36,455 bases of DNA from Methanosarcinales archaeon (GCA_004212095.1 RXIJ01000040.1:1-36455), one strand, 5' to 3'; positions 28,838 to 36,455 are shown, counted from the stretch's first letter. Translations and numbers: made by a program. The notes: generated by a model from the sequence alone, not told the origin.

Positions 28838-29490
28838 AACGTTCATCTAATACAGGCTTTGGGATACTGTTACTCAACCGGCGAATCCATCACTTCGCAA
28901 TCTCCCACCCCCACTCCCTATGAGTTCAACCCATTGGTGTTCGGTTAAGAAGTTTTGGTGATGATTCATTGTTCACGTTTTTGACGACTTGAAGACTCTG
29001 GCAAATCCTGATGCACATTAAAATCACAACTAGTCATGGATGGAACCAAATCATAAGGACTTCGCCCAATATTTTATTGTGTTCCCTCGATTTATCGTGA
29101 TTCGTTTTTTATCCGAACACGCGTGGAAGAATGTTATATGCGTTCGATCTCGGAAACAGTCCAAACGATTGTGAAATGCCGGTTTGGCACAGCCGCTCGA
29201 GGAAAAGACTTAATTCACGGAAGGAGACTGAAACCCGGCTGAAGCTTGTGGGGCACAATATCCGAAGAATAGGATATCCGGAGGTTATGGGGACGTGGTG
29301 TCGCACTGGTGCAGGCATGGATATTCATGAATTTCGCCCCAAAGCCCAAAGAATAGATAAATATTAATATTCAAAAATAACCTGAATTATGTTTCACTCA
29401 TAATTGTCCAATGAAATACTTGATATGGGAAGAAATTTATGTATGGTGAAAGTTATTGGAATGACTATAAATATTTGGAAGGAATTAAAA
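28838..29490. other. Intergenic region with element remnant, no supported gene
   Basis: Apart from the 184-bp inverted-repeat element inside it, no gene is supported. A 78-codon frame at 29131-29367 (start MLYAFDLGNSPND) has no motif. The glyA frame is open back to 29404 but that part lacks conservation, so the stretch up to 29490 is leader, with GGAAGGA as the glyA ribosome site. Confidence 0.4.
28937..29120. mobile_element. 184-bp inverted-repeat element (IS remnant or MITE)
   Basis: The left end GTGTTCGGTTAAGAA and the right end TTTTTTATCCGAACAC are inverted copies matching at GTGTTCGG and the following TAA/A-rich part. A single end of the same type, GTGTTCGGTTAAAAA, lies at 33979. The interior carries no intact gene. 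Confidence 0.45.
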
Positions 29491-30729
29491 ATGGCCAGTT
29501 ATATTACAAATGTTGATCCCGAGATTGCAGAAATCATGCGGCTTGAAATAGAAAAGCAGGAGCATAAGATCAATCTTATTGCATCAGAGAATTATATAAG
29601 CAAAGCAATAATGGAAGCGCAGGGTTCCGTAATGACCAATAAATATGCAGAAGGCTACCCGGGCAAGAGGTACTACGGTGGTTGTGAGTACGTAGACATG
29701 GCAGAAAACCTTGCCATAGAGCGGGCAAAGCAACTCTTTGGTGCGGAGCATGTGAACGTGCAGCCCCACTCTGGTACTTCTGCAAACATGGCAGTCTACT
29801 TTGCAATGTTAGGCTTCAACGACACCATATTAAGTATGGATCTTTCGCATGGAGGGCACCTTTCACACGGCAGTCCTGTGAGTTTTTCAGGTAAGTTCTA
29901 CAAGGTCGTACCATACGGCGTGGATAAAAAAACAGAGACCATCAACTATGACAATCTTGCTGAACTTGCCCGTACCCATAAGCCAAAACTTATTGTAGCG
30001 GGTGCAAGTGCATATCCAAGACTTCTTGATTTTAAACGATTCAGAGAGATTGCAGATGATGTTGGTGCCTATTTGATGGCAGATATCGCACACATCGCAG
30101 GGCTGATTGCAGCAGGTGTGCATCCGAGCCCAGTACCTTATGCTGATTTTGTTACCACTACCACGCATAAAACACTGAGAGGGGCACGTGGCGGCGTAAT
30201 CTTATGCAAAGAAGAACATGCGAAAATAATTGATAAGACGATCTTTCCTGGCATCCAGGGTGGGCCACTCATGCACGCAATTGCAGCAAAGGCAGTAACC
30301 TTCAAAGAGGCACAGACGCCAGCATTTGTAGAATACCAGAAACAAATCGTTAAAAATGCGAAAGCTGTAGCAGAAGAACTGGATAATAATGGTATGCGTT
30401 TGGTAGCAGGTGGTACCGACACTCACCTCATGCTGGTTGATCTTACAGAATACGACCTAACTGGTAAAGATGCAGAAGCCTTTCTTAGTAAAGTTGACAT
30501 TATATTAAATAAGAACACCATTCCCTTCGAGACCAGAGGGCCTTTTATCACGAGTGGTATTCGAGTCGGCACTCCGGCAGTAACCACCAGGGGAATGAAG
30601 GAAGATGAAATGCGCATCATAGCAGACTGTATATCAGATGCAATCCATAATCGTTATGATGCAGCAAAACTAGAGCACATAAGTGATCAGGTGCATGAAC
30701 TCTGCAAACAATATCCGGTATTAGTTTAG
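29491..30729 (+). CDS. glyA: Serine hydroxymethyltransferase
   Basis: A PLP enzyme interconverting serine and glycine with transfer of a one-carbon unit to a folate or methanopterin. The 412-residue product has LIASENYISKAIMEAQGS at the N terminus, YAEGYPGKRYYGGCE, the MADIAHIAGL aspartate region and the PLP lysine in TTTTHKTLRGARGG. The start was chosen at 29491, after GGAAGGA; the frame continues 29 codons upstream with non-conserved residues. Next to folD and a dihydropteroate-synthase-like gene, it forms a one-carbon cluster. Confidence 0.96.
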   Translation: MASYITNVDPEIAEIMRLEIEKQEHKINLIASENYISKAIMEAQGSVMTNKYAEGYPGKRYYGGCEYVDMAENLAIERAKQLFGAEHVNVQPHSGTSANMAVYFAMLGFNDTILSMDLSHGGHLSHGSPVSFSGKFYKVVPYGVDKKTETINYDNLAELARTHKPKLIVAGASAYPRLLDFKRFREIADDVGAYLMADIAHIAGLIAAGVHPSPVPYADFVTTTTHKTLRGARGGVILCKEEHAKIIDKTIFPGIQGGPLMHAIAAKAVTFKEAQTPAFVEYQKQIVKNAKAVAEELDNNGMRLVAGGTDTHLMLVDLTEYDLTGKDAEAFLSKVDIILNKNTIPFETRGPFITSGIRVGTPAVTTRGMKEDEMRIIADCISDAIHNRYDAAKLEHISDQVHELCKQYPVLV

Positions 30730-30742
30730 GAAATGGTTTGGA

Positions 30743-31630
30743 ATGCAGAACGATGAGGTAATGGATCCACGAATAATCGATGGGCGAGGGATAGCTGCTA
30801 AAATCGAAGACCATGTTAAAAGAGAAGTTGAAAAACTTAAAGAAAAAGGCATCCAGCCAACTGTTGCAACCATACTTGTCGGAGAGCATCCACCTTCCAA
30901 GCTTTACGTCAAGCTGAAAGAGTGGGCATGCAAACGTGCAGGCATTCGATCAGAAGATCACAAGTGCAGTGAAGATGCGACGAAGGAGGAGATTATTAAC
31001 CTCATAGCTGAACTGAATAATCGAGTTGAGATAAACGGCATTCTGGTGGAGCTACCACTGCCGGAACATATCGATGAACATGAGGTAATGTCTGCAATCA
31101 AACCTTCAAAGGATGTGGATGGGTTTCATCCATTAAATATGGGAAGTATGTTGATAGGCAAGGAAGGGTTTGTGCCATGTACATCAGAAGGCATCATCCG
31201 TGCCCTGGAAGAATATCATATCGAGGTGCTCGGCAAAAACGTGGTGGTTGTGGGCCACAGCAATGTGGTGGGAAAACCCACATCAATCATGCTATTAAAT
31301 CGAAATGCTACTGTTGAAATATGTCATGTGTATACCCAAAATCTTAAGGAGCATACACTTCGAGCAGACATATTGATTGTAGCGACAGGTGTGAAAGGCC
31401 TGATAACAAAAGATATGGTAAAGAAAGGTGTTATCATCTTCGATGTAGGGGTCACATGGGTTGGTGAGAAAGTCTACGGGGATGTGAACTTTGATAGTGT
31501 CATCGAAAAAGTGAAACTGATATCCCCGGTTCCCGGTGGTGTTGGGCCGATGACTATTGCTATACTGATGGAGCACACAATAGAGGCTGCAAAACTCCAG
31601 CACAACTTACGGTCACGTACCCCGTTCTAA
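30743..31630 (+). CDS. folD: Methylene-tetrahydrofolate dehydrogenase / cyclohydrolase
   Basis: A bifunctional NAD(P) enzyme converting methylene-, methenyl- and formyl-tetrahydrofolate. Motifs: IIDGRGIAAKI at the start, active-site YVKLK (Tyr55, Lys59), ILVELPLPEH, SKDVDGFHP, the dinucleotide-binding VVGHSNVVGKPTS and the terminal SPVPGGVGPMT. An alternative ATG at 30761 would give the more usual N terminus. It follows glyA by 13 bases, so they form an operon; a folate-type pathway in an archaeon complements or replaces methanopterin steps for biosynthesis. Confidence 0.96.
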   Translation: MQNDEVMDPRIIDGRGIAAKIEDHVKREVEKLKEKGIQPTVATILVGEHPPSKLYVKLKEWACKRAGIRSEDHKCSEDATKEEIINLIAELNNRVEINGILVELPLPEHIDEHEVMSAIKPSKDVDGFHPLNMGSMLIGKEGFVPCTSEGIIRALEEYHIEVLGKNVVVVGHSNVVGKPTSIMLLNRNATVEICHVYTQNLKEHTLRADILIVATGVKGLITKDMVKKGVIIFDVGVTWVGEKVYGDVNFDSVIEKVKLISPVPGGVGPMTIAILMEHTIEAAKLQHNLRSRTPF

Positions 31631-31639
31631 AAAGCGATG

Positions 31640-31860
31640 CATGAAGCTTCTACGTGATTAGGCGGCTTTGAAAAAGTATGGCAGAAGAAGAAAAGCAGAA
31701 GTTAGGAAAATGGATCACACCCTGGGATGCTGCTCAAGTCCCATGCTCTGTGGCTGATGGATTAAACAGAGGTGAGAGGGTAGCTTCGGTGTCCATCGGC
31801 GTAAAAACATTTCCTAACAGCGCCTATGAGCAGGAACGCTCTGGCAAGAGCGGACAGGAC
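31640..31860 (+). ncRNA. Putative omega-RNA of the IscB element
   Basis: In IscB loci the guide RNA is encoded just before the nuclease. Here the interval holds CACCCTGGGAT (31718-31728), which I remember as part of the core of a characterised IscB omega-RNA, and many short stems: GGGA/TCCC, CTCTGT/ACAGAG, GGCG/CGCC, CGCTCT-GGCA-AGAGCG (about 31833-31852) and GACAGG/CCTGTC reaching into the start of the nuclease. The guide would be the 5' part, copied from the flank next to folD. The interval is also open as 61 codons, but that translation (KQKLGKWITPWDAAQV...) does not align with the usual IscB N terminus. Boundaries are approximate. Confidence 0.55.
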
Positions 31861-33117
31861 GTGCGAGTACCTGTCTCAAACATGCGTGGTGAGCCTTTGA
31901 TGCCAACAACGGCAAGGAAAGCGAGGAAATTTCTGGAGCAAGGTAAAGCAAAAGTAGTGGGCTACAATCCATTCACAATACAGCTTTTGTATGGAACCGG
32001 GGAAACGAAACAAGAAATTGTGTTAGGTGTAGATGCTGGTTATGCGCATATTGGATACAGCGCAGTAACAGCGAAAGAAGAGTTAATATCGGGTGAACTG
32101 GAATTAAGAACTGATATAAAGCGTCTTTTAGATAAACGAAGAGCGTACCGAAGGACAAAGCGGAACAGATTATGGTATAGAAAACCGCGTTTTCTAAATC
32201 GTGGTAAGGAAGGATGGTTAGCACCATCGATAAAGCACAAATTAAAGAGTCACATAAAACTAATAGAGCGGTTAAACTCAATAATACCGATAACAAAGAT
32301 AGTAGTAGAAGTAGCGAGTTTTGACACGCAGAAGATGCAGAACCATGAGATAACTGGGATAGAATACCAGCAGGGTACGCTACAAGGCTATAACGTTAGA
32401 AACTATTTACTTGAAAAATGGAAGAGAAAATGCGCCTACTGCGGTCAGGCGAATGTGCCCTTGGAAGTAGAGCACATAATCCCAAAATCACGCGGTGGCA
32501 GTGACAGAGTGTCAAACTTAACTATCGCATGTCATAAGTGCAACGATGAGAAGGGAACACAAACAGCAGCAGAATTTGGACGTTTGGGAATACAAAATAA
32601 AGCAAAAAAACCTTTAAAATCCGCCGCGTTTATGAACATAATCAGGTGGAAAGTAGTAGACCATTTCAAGTGCAAATGGACGTACGGACATAAAACGAAA
32701 TACGGACGGATAAAAGCAGGTTTGGATAAGAGCCACATAAACGATGCATTCATTATCGCAGGAGGTAAAACGCAAAAACACACGGGAAAAAATATAATAG
32801 AGAAACAAGTCAGGCGACAGAACAGAAGCTTATATAAGGCAAATATACAAAAAGGCGGTATGTTAAAGCGGAATACGGTAAAAGAAGTAAAAGAGTTCAG
32901 GAGGTTTGATAAAGTGGAGTACAAAAACAAAGAATTCTTTATTTTTGGATTGAGAAGCAGTGGATATTTCAATCTAAAGAATATCGAAGGCGAAAAGGTA
33001 ACAGATTCCGTAAGCCTTAAAAAATTAACATTTATAGAGCGAGCAAGAGGAAAAATAGCAGAGGTGAGAAGGGCAATTCCTCCATGTGCTGAAGCACATA
33101 GTCTCCTTGCCAGTGGT
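31650..33117 (+). mobile_element. IscB-type (IS200/IS605-superfamily) non-autonomous element
   Basis: The element comprises the putative omega-RNA, iscB and a right-end hairpin. No TnpA (Y1 transposase) is present, so it would need one in trans. It occupies the gap between folD and the pterin-enzyme gene and appears to have entered an operon without breaking either gene. Ends are estimated. Confidence 0.55.
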
Positions 33118-33120
33118 TGA
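31861..33120 (+). CDS. iscB: IscB RNA-guided nuclease (PLMP, RuvC, HNH)
   Basis: From a GTG start (VRVPVSNMRGEPLMP) the product is 419 residues; the frame is open 61 codons further back to 31678. Numbering from that upstream Met: PLMP domain at 74-77 with RKARKFLEQGKAKVV; RuvC-I Asp119 (LGVDAGYAHIG); arginine-rich bridge helix about 146-175 (KRRAYRRTKRNR); RuvC-II Glu211 (IVVEVASF); HNH with zinc pair CAYC and CHKC and His266 in EVEHIIPKSRGG; RuvC-III His353/Asp356 (SHINDAF). All catalytic residues are present, so it should be active. The C-terminal AIPPCAEAHSLLASG is encoded by the element's right-end hairpin. Confidence 0.9.
   Translation: MRVPVSNMRGEPLMPTTARKARKFLEQGKAKVVGYNPFTIQLLYGTGETKQEIVLGVDAGYAHIGYSAVTAKEELISGELELRTDIKRLLDKRRAYRRTKRNRLWYRKPRFLNRGKEGWLAPSIKHKLKSHIKLIERLNSIIPITKIVVEVASFDTQKMQNHEITGIEYQQGTLQGYNVRNYLLEKWKRKCAYCGQANVPLEVEHIIPKSRGGSDRVSNLTIACHKCNDEKGTQTAAEFGRLGIQNKAKKPLKSAAFMNIIRWKVVDHFKCKWTYGHKTKYGRIKAGLDKSHINDAFIIAGGKTQKHTGKNIIEKQVRRQNRSLYKANIQKGGMLKRNTVKEVKEFRRFDKVEYKNKEFFIFGLRSSGYFNLKNIEGEKVTDSVSLKKLTFIERARGKIAEVRRAIPPCAEAHSLLASG
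33073..33110 (+). other. Right-end hairpin of the IscB element
   Basis: GCAATTCCTCC, a stem ATGTGC-TGAA-GCACAT (33084-33099) and AGTCTCCTTGCC. The AATTCCTC...stem...GTCTCCTT layout is typical of IS200/IS605-superfamily right ends, recognised and cut as single-stranded DNA. Confidence 0.6.
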
Positions 33121-33938
33121 TGACTGATGTAAACATTTCCGGTTTGAACGTTGGAGATAAACATCCTGTCAGGATTATGGGTGTAATCAACCTCAGTGTA
33201 GAATCCTTTTACAAGCAATCAGTTGTTAAACCCGATCTTCTTATTCAAACGGTTCAGCAGATGATACAGGATGGTGCTGAAATAATAGATATCGGGGGAA
33301 GGTCCACATGGCCACCTGCTCCACAGATCACTGTATCAAGTGAATATCGTCGAGTCATCCCGGCAATTGAAAAAATACGAGAAGTAACGGAAATTCCAGT
33401 ATCCATTGATACCATGTACTCACAGATTGCAAGAGATGCACTTAATCTTGGTGCAGATCTGATAAACGACGTGAGCGGCTTTACCGGTGACAGTAATATG
33501 AGCCGGGTTACAGCAGAATATGATTGCCCGGTCATGCTAATGGCAAGCAGAAACAAGCCAGGAGACGTGGTCGGTGTTGCTGACACTCTTGACGCACTCT
33601 CAAAGATTATCCGGAATGCAGAAGAAAATGGAGTCGGGAGCGATCGCATCATCCTTGATCCGGCAATCGGACGCTGGTGTGAGATGCGAACCACCGAACA
33701 TGATCTTGAAATTATCAAGAATTTTAAACGCTTCACGGTCTTTCAAAAGCCTTTGCTTGCTGCACTCTCAAGGAAATCTTTCGTAGGTGATGTGCTTGGA
33801 AAAGCACCGGGGGAACGCCTATATGGAAGCATTGCCGCAACTGCAATTGCGGTATGCGCGGGAGCTAATGTCATCAGAACGCATGATGTGGCAGCAACGG
33901 TTGATGCTGTACGCATGGCAGAGAAATTATGCAAGTAA
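33120..33938 (+). CDS. Dihydropteroate synthase-like pterin enzyme
   Basis: A 272-residue TIM barrel with every dihydropteroate-synthase loop: RIMGVINLSVESFYKQ (for the usual GxxNVTPDSF), IDIGGRSTWPPA, VSIDTMY, LINDVSGF, LLAALSRKSFVGDVL and VIRTHDV. Archaeal members probably condense a dihydropterin diphosphate with an aminobenzene riboside in methanopterin synthesis, or with p-aminobenzoate for folate. The start codon overlaps the iscB stop (TGATG) and the first residues (MTDVNISG) derive from the junction, so the original start may have been displaced. It belongs functionally with glyA and folD. Confidence 0.88.
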   Translation: MTDVNISGLNVGDKHPVRIMGVINLSVESFYKQSVVKPDLLIQTVQQMIQDGAEIIDIGGRSTWPPAPQITVSSEYRRVIPAIEKIREVTEIPVSIDTMYSQIARDALNLGADLINDVSGFTGDSNMSRVTAEYDCPVMLMASRNKPGDVVGVADTLDALSKIIRNAEENGVGSDRIILDPAIGRWCEMRTTEHDLEIIKNFKRFTVFQKPLLAALSRKSFVGDVLGKAPGERLYGSIAATAIAVCAGANVIRTHDVAATVDAVRMAEKLCK

Positions 33939-33978
33939 GTAATTATCCTGCCTTCAGAAATGTAAGCAGTATCCACAC

Positions 33979-33993
33979 GTGTTCGGTTAAAAA
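33979..33993 (+). repeat. Solo copy of the GTGTTCGGTTAA element end
   Basis: Twelve bases are identical to the left end of the element at 28937. No matching right end was found nearby, so this is probably a trace of a lost insertion, next to a truncated gene. Confidence 0.4.
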
Positions 33994-34090
33994 TGACAGA
34001 GACCATGCGAAATATCTGGTCAGTCGTAACAAAGATATTTAAGTTATCTCAAATAACATGGGATATAAGATCAATAGAAGCATGTAATAT

Positions 34091-34252
34091 ATGAACACAA
34101 AAATATTAACAGTAATTTTACTGGTAGCATTTACCATACCTTTGGCGTCTGCAGACTGGTCCCAGTTCCACCATGACCCAGAGCGCACAGGAAACGCGAG
34201 CAGGGGAGAAGGCAGTGTAAGCGTCCAGGTCTTTAGCGTATCTCGAATTTGA
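34091..34252 (+). pseudogene. Truncated secreted beta-propeller (PQQ-like repeat) protein
   Basis: A 53-codon frame begins with a clean signal peptide (MNTKILTVILLVAFTIPLASA) after a TATA-like AATATATG region, and continues DWSQFHHDPERTGNAS, the opening of PQQ-like beta-propeller proteins common in Methanosarcinales relatives. It then loses similarity and stops, overlapping the 3' end of the convergent siroheme-decarboxylase gene. The rest of the propeller is missing, so this is the 5' stump of a deleted gene. Confidence 0.6.
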
Positions 34253-34700
34253 CGCCTATCTTAAACAATCTTTTCGTGGGTAGTTCAATCAGTGGGCATC
34301 CGGTTTGTACCTTTATCTCATGAATGATCCGATTAAGTTCCGCTCTGTTTGCTGCCGATATGGTAAACCAGATGTTGTAGTTCCCGCCCCGAAGATAGTT
34401 GTGTGAGACTTCCTCGTATTCGCTGATGATGTTTGCTACCTCACTAATTTTATCCTTTTCTGCTTTAACTGCGGCAAGAGTGCTTACACCCCCCGCATTT
34501 CTAGTGTTGATGATTGGTCCGATGCGTCTTATTACCCCCTCGGTAATTAGCCTTTCAATGCGCATCATAATCTCCTTTTCCGGGGTTCCAAGTTCTTCCC
34601 CTAATTTTTTGAAAGGTTGTTTTGCCAAAGGAAAGTCAAGCTGGATGAGATTTAACAGTTTTTTGTCCACCTCATCAAGAGCTACGAATTTACTTATCAT
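34233..34700 (-). CDS. Siroheme decarboxylase subunit (AhbA/AhbB family)
   Basis: A 155-residue protein with an N-terminal helix-turn-helix of AsnC/Lrp type (LLNLIQLDFPLAKQPF...LGTPEKEIMMRIERLITEGVIRRIG) and an AsnC-like C-terminal domain holding HNYLRGGNYNIWFTIS. The DFPL...PF pattern and NYLR...YNIWFT are those of Ahb siroheme decarboxylases, which turn siroheme into didecarboxysiroheme, rather than of true Lrp regulators. It overlaps ahbD by 11 bases. Usually two subunits (AhbA and AhbB) work together; only one is here, and I cannot say which. Confidence 0.82.
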   Translation of the reverse strand: MISKFVALDEVDKKLLNLIQLDFPLAKQPFKKLGEELGTPEKEIMMRIERLITEGVIRRIGPIINTRNAGGVSTLAAVKAEKDKISEVANIISEYEEVSHNYLRGGNYNIWFTISAANRAELNRIIHEIKVQTGCPLIELPTKRLFKIGVKFEIR

Positions 34701-35757
34701 TGGAACTCAACTTTTTAGGTATGTATGTGCAATACGGCTCTTCTGCAAGGTAGTCTCCGGTTTCAGCAAAAGCTCGTGCACGACAACCACTACATACCCT
34801 GCGATATTCACAGATGCCGCATTTGCCTTTAAGTTTGTTCACATCCCTTAAATCATTAAATATCTTCGACTGCTCCCATATTTTTTTGAATGACATTTCC
34901 CTGATGTTTCCAGCAATTACCGGAAGGAAACCACAGGGGCATACCTCGCCAGTGTGAGATACAAAGCAAAAACCAGTCCCACCAAGGCAGCCCTTAGTTA
35001 CAGCTTCAAAACCATGTGTCTGTACTGTGATTTTTATGCCATCCTCTTTTGCCCGCTTTCGCATAATTCTGAAATAATGTGGTGCACAGGTTGCTTTTAC
35101 CTGCATTTGACTGTTACTTAGATAGTTAACATCATACACCCAGTTAAGCACGTGTTCGTACTCATCCGGAGGAATTTCATCACCTTCAATCGCGTTGCCT
35201 CGTCCGGTTGGAACCAGCATAAATACATGCAGTGCTTTTGCCCCAATACTTAGGGCAAAATCATAGATCTTTGTAACTTCTTTGATATTATGCCTGGTAA
35301 TCGTTGTATTAACCTGAAACTCGATACCTGCTTTCTTTAGTTCATCAATACCATGTAGCGATGCTTCGAAGCTTCCGGGCATACCTCGGAATCTATCATG
35401 TATTTCCGCAGAAGACCCGTCAATACTCACACTCACGCGCTTGATACCTGCCTCTCGCATTTTGCGTGCAACCTCCTTTGTAACCAGCGTTCCGTTGGTG
35501 GCAAGCACTACGCGAAGTCCTTTATCTGTCCCGTATCGTGCAATTTCAAATACATCTTCCCGTACAAGCGGTTCGCCACCTGTTAGAATCAGAATTGGCT
35601 TGCCGTAGTCTACAAGTTCATCGATGAAATGCTTTGCTTCTCCAAGGGAAAGCTCATCAGTGTCTGGCTTTTCAGTGGCACTTCCCCGACAATGAATACA
35701 CCTGAGATTGCAGGCACAGGTAAGTTCCCATGCAATAAGTCGTGGTGGTTTAATCAA
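34690..35757 (-). CDS. ahbD: AhbD-type heme b synthase (radical SAM, SPASM)
   Basis: Converts iron-coproporphyrin III to heme b by oxidative decarboxylation of two propionates. The 355-residue protein starts PPRLIAWELTCACNLRCIHC: radical-SAM cysteines Cys16, Cys20, Cys23. LTGGEPLVREDVF, ATNGTLV and SIDGSSAEIHDRFRG follow, and the C-terminal SPASM-type region supplies auxiliary-cluster cysteines (GEVCPCGFLP; KCGICEYRRVCSGCRARAF). Other SPASM maturases are similar, but the RLIAWELT start and the adjacent siroheme decarboxylase support AhbD. Confidence 0.88.
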   Translation of the reverse strand: MIKPPRLIAWELTCACNLRCIHCRGSATEKPDTDELSLGEAKHFIDELVDYGKPILILTGGEPLVREDVFEIARYGTDKGLRVVLATNGTLVTKEVARKMREAGIKRVSVSIDGSSAEIHDRFRGMPGSFEASLHGIDELKKAGIEFQVNTTITRHNIKEVTKIYDFALSIGAKALHVFMLVPTGRGNAIEGDEIPPDEYEHVLNWVYDVNYLSNSQMQVKATCAPHYFRIMRKRAKEDGIKITVQTHGFEAVTKGCLGGTGFCFVSHTGEVCPCGFLPVIAGNIREMSFKKIWEQSKIFNDLRDVNKLKGKCGICEYRRVCSGCRARAFAETGDYLAEEPYCTYIPKKLSSNDK

Positions 35758-35801
35758 ATATGAACACCAGAGGTAGTATTATGCAGAGATTGTATTAAAT
35801 C

Positions 35802-36440
35802 TTACCTAAAACATTTAGTACTGAAGTATTTTAACAATCGCTCTTTTTTAATGTCCACTAACTTTTGCCTGATCACATGTTGCAGTGGTCGAATCTCTTT
35901 TTTTTTGGCACTTACCGGAAGAATTGTACCAAGCCACTGCTCCCACGGCGGAAGCATATTAAACTGCTCACCAACCGCATCCAGCAACTCGTCACGGTTC
36001 TCCCTTATTTTATCGATTTTATTTACTAGCAACTTTGTATCGATTGCAAGATCAGAGAGAAAATCATACATCTCAAGGTCAACTGGAATTTCTCCCTGGT
36101 TTAACCACCGATCAACTATATCAAGAAAAGACTTTGCATCCACTACCACAAAACCAAGCATAATACGGTCAGCATGATCCTCGATATAATGAACTATTTC
36201 ATCCTTTACCGCATTAATATATTTCTCTTCAACCCCACTAATAAAACCAAAACCTGGCATATCTGTGATAATCAAATCATCAAGCTCAAGGTTAAGCGGC
36301 TTTCGCGTGAGACCGGGCTTGCGTCCGGTCGGTACACTTCGCCCGGTTAAACACCTGATAAGACTGGATTTGCCAACGTTTGAGCGGCCAACGAATATGA
36401 TTTCAAGATTTGAATTGTTTTTTGTTTTAGGGGATTTCAT
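35802..36440 (-). CDS. engB: EngB-family ribosome biogenesis GTPase
   Basis: A 212-residue GTPase: P-loop GRSNVGKSS (about 18-26), switch GLTRKPLN, G3 DMPGFGF, G4 NKID (about 157-160) and SAKKKEI (G5). EngB/YihA proteins help mature the large ribosomal subunit. The ATG lies 15 bases from the window's right edge, so the promoter is outside. It precedes ahbD in the same direction with a gap of about 45 bases. Confidence 0.92.
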   Translation of the reverse strand: MKSPKTKNNSNLEIIFVGRSNVGKSSLIRCLTGRSVPTGRKPGLTRKPLNLELDDLIITDMPGFGFISGVEEKYINAVKDEIVHYIEDHADRIMLGFVVVDAKSFLDIVDRWLNQGEIPVDLEMYDFLSDLAIDTKLLVNKIDKIRENRDELLDAVGEQFNMLPPWEQWLGTILPVSAKKKEIRPLQHVIRQKLVDIKKERLLKYFSTKCFR

Positions 36441-36455
36441 GGTTATTTTCCATCC

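Noticed and set aside
29131..29367. 78-codon frame upstream of glyA
   Set aside because: Basic, low-complexity composition with no motif; overlapping frames are equally open; no ribosome site.
31678..33120. Reading the IscB frame as a Cas9 fragment or a plain HNH endonuclease
   Set aside because: The order PLMP, RuvC-I, bridge helix, RuvC-II, HNH, RuvC-III at this length is that of IscB; no REC lobe or PAM-interacting domain and no CRISPR array nearby.
34233..34700. Lrp/AsnC transcription regulator
   Set aside because: Despite the HTH-AsnC fold, the sequence signatures and overlap with ahbD fit siroheme decarboxylase.

Overview
The window comes from a euryarchaeal (Halobacteriota / Methanosarcinales-like) genome of moderate GC content. 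The evidence is a single rRNA operon in the order 16S, tRNA-Ala(UGC), 23S, 5S with archaeal 16S end sequences, together with archaeal signature genes: pantoate kinase, digeranylgeranyl-lipid reductase, an LSm protein, the archaeosine radical-SAM protein, siroheme-route heme synthesis (Ahb), ribosome-type EngB and a secreted subtilase ending in a dockerin of the type common in methanogen relatives. A closer placement (methanogen, ANME, alkane oxidiser) cannot be made from these genes. The 16S lacks the usual ANME-1 probe site as I remember it.

Layout. 1-940: a 5'-truncated GHKL-ATPase gene, a 30-bp perfect palindrome and a frameshifted STAS-like partner gene. 1.4-3.9 kb: secreted subtilase. 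4.0-6.8 kb: ferrous-iron uptake operon with two FeoA proteins, FeoB split into separate GTPase and membrane proteins, and a small membrane protein. 6.9-11.9 kb (minus strand): DNA repair methyltransferase, archaeal lipid reductase with a 58-residue ferredoxin, a GH15 glucoamylase-like enzyme, a V4R-domain protein and a small hypothetical. 12.0-17.2 kb: rRNA operon, with clear pre-16S and pre-23S processing stems. 17.3-21.9 kb: LSm, Cys-rich winged helix, argG, phosphodiesterase, then coaBC and pantoate kinase. 22-25.4 kb: transposase scrap, tRNA-Ala(GGC) just ahead of RNase Z, a decayed membrane/repeat-protein gene and a 255-bp inverted-repeat element. 25.4-28.8 kb: folate-independent methionine-synthase-like enzyme, sugar nucleotidyltransferase, RaSEA. 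29.5-33.9 kb: glyA, folD and a dihydropteroate-synthase-like gene, a one-carbon/pterin cluster interrupted by an IscB element. 34-36.4 kb (minus strand): remnant of a secreted beta-propeller gene, siroheme decarboxylase subunit, AhbD and EngB.

Most genes are housekeeping. The most interesting material is (1) a catalytically intact IscB (RuvC + HNH, ancestor-like to Cas9) inserted between folD and the pterin gene, whose apparent N-terminal extension of 61 codons looks like its omega-RNA rather than protein; (2) a dispersed family of about 50-60-bp hairpin-bearing repeats in three intergenic regions; (3) a large membrane protein gene with a 23-residue repeat tail that has decayed through three reading frames; (4) an ATPase/STAS-like pair with a long palindrome between the genes; and (5) a tRNA-Ala(GGC) with C instead of U at position 33. 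No CRISPR array was seen.
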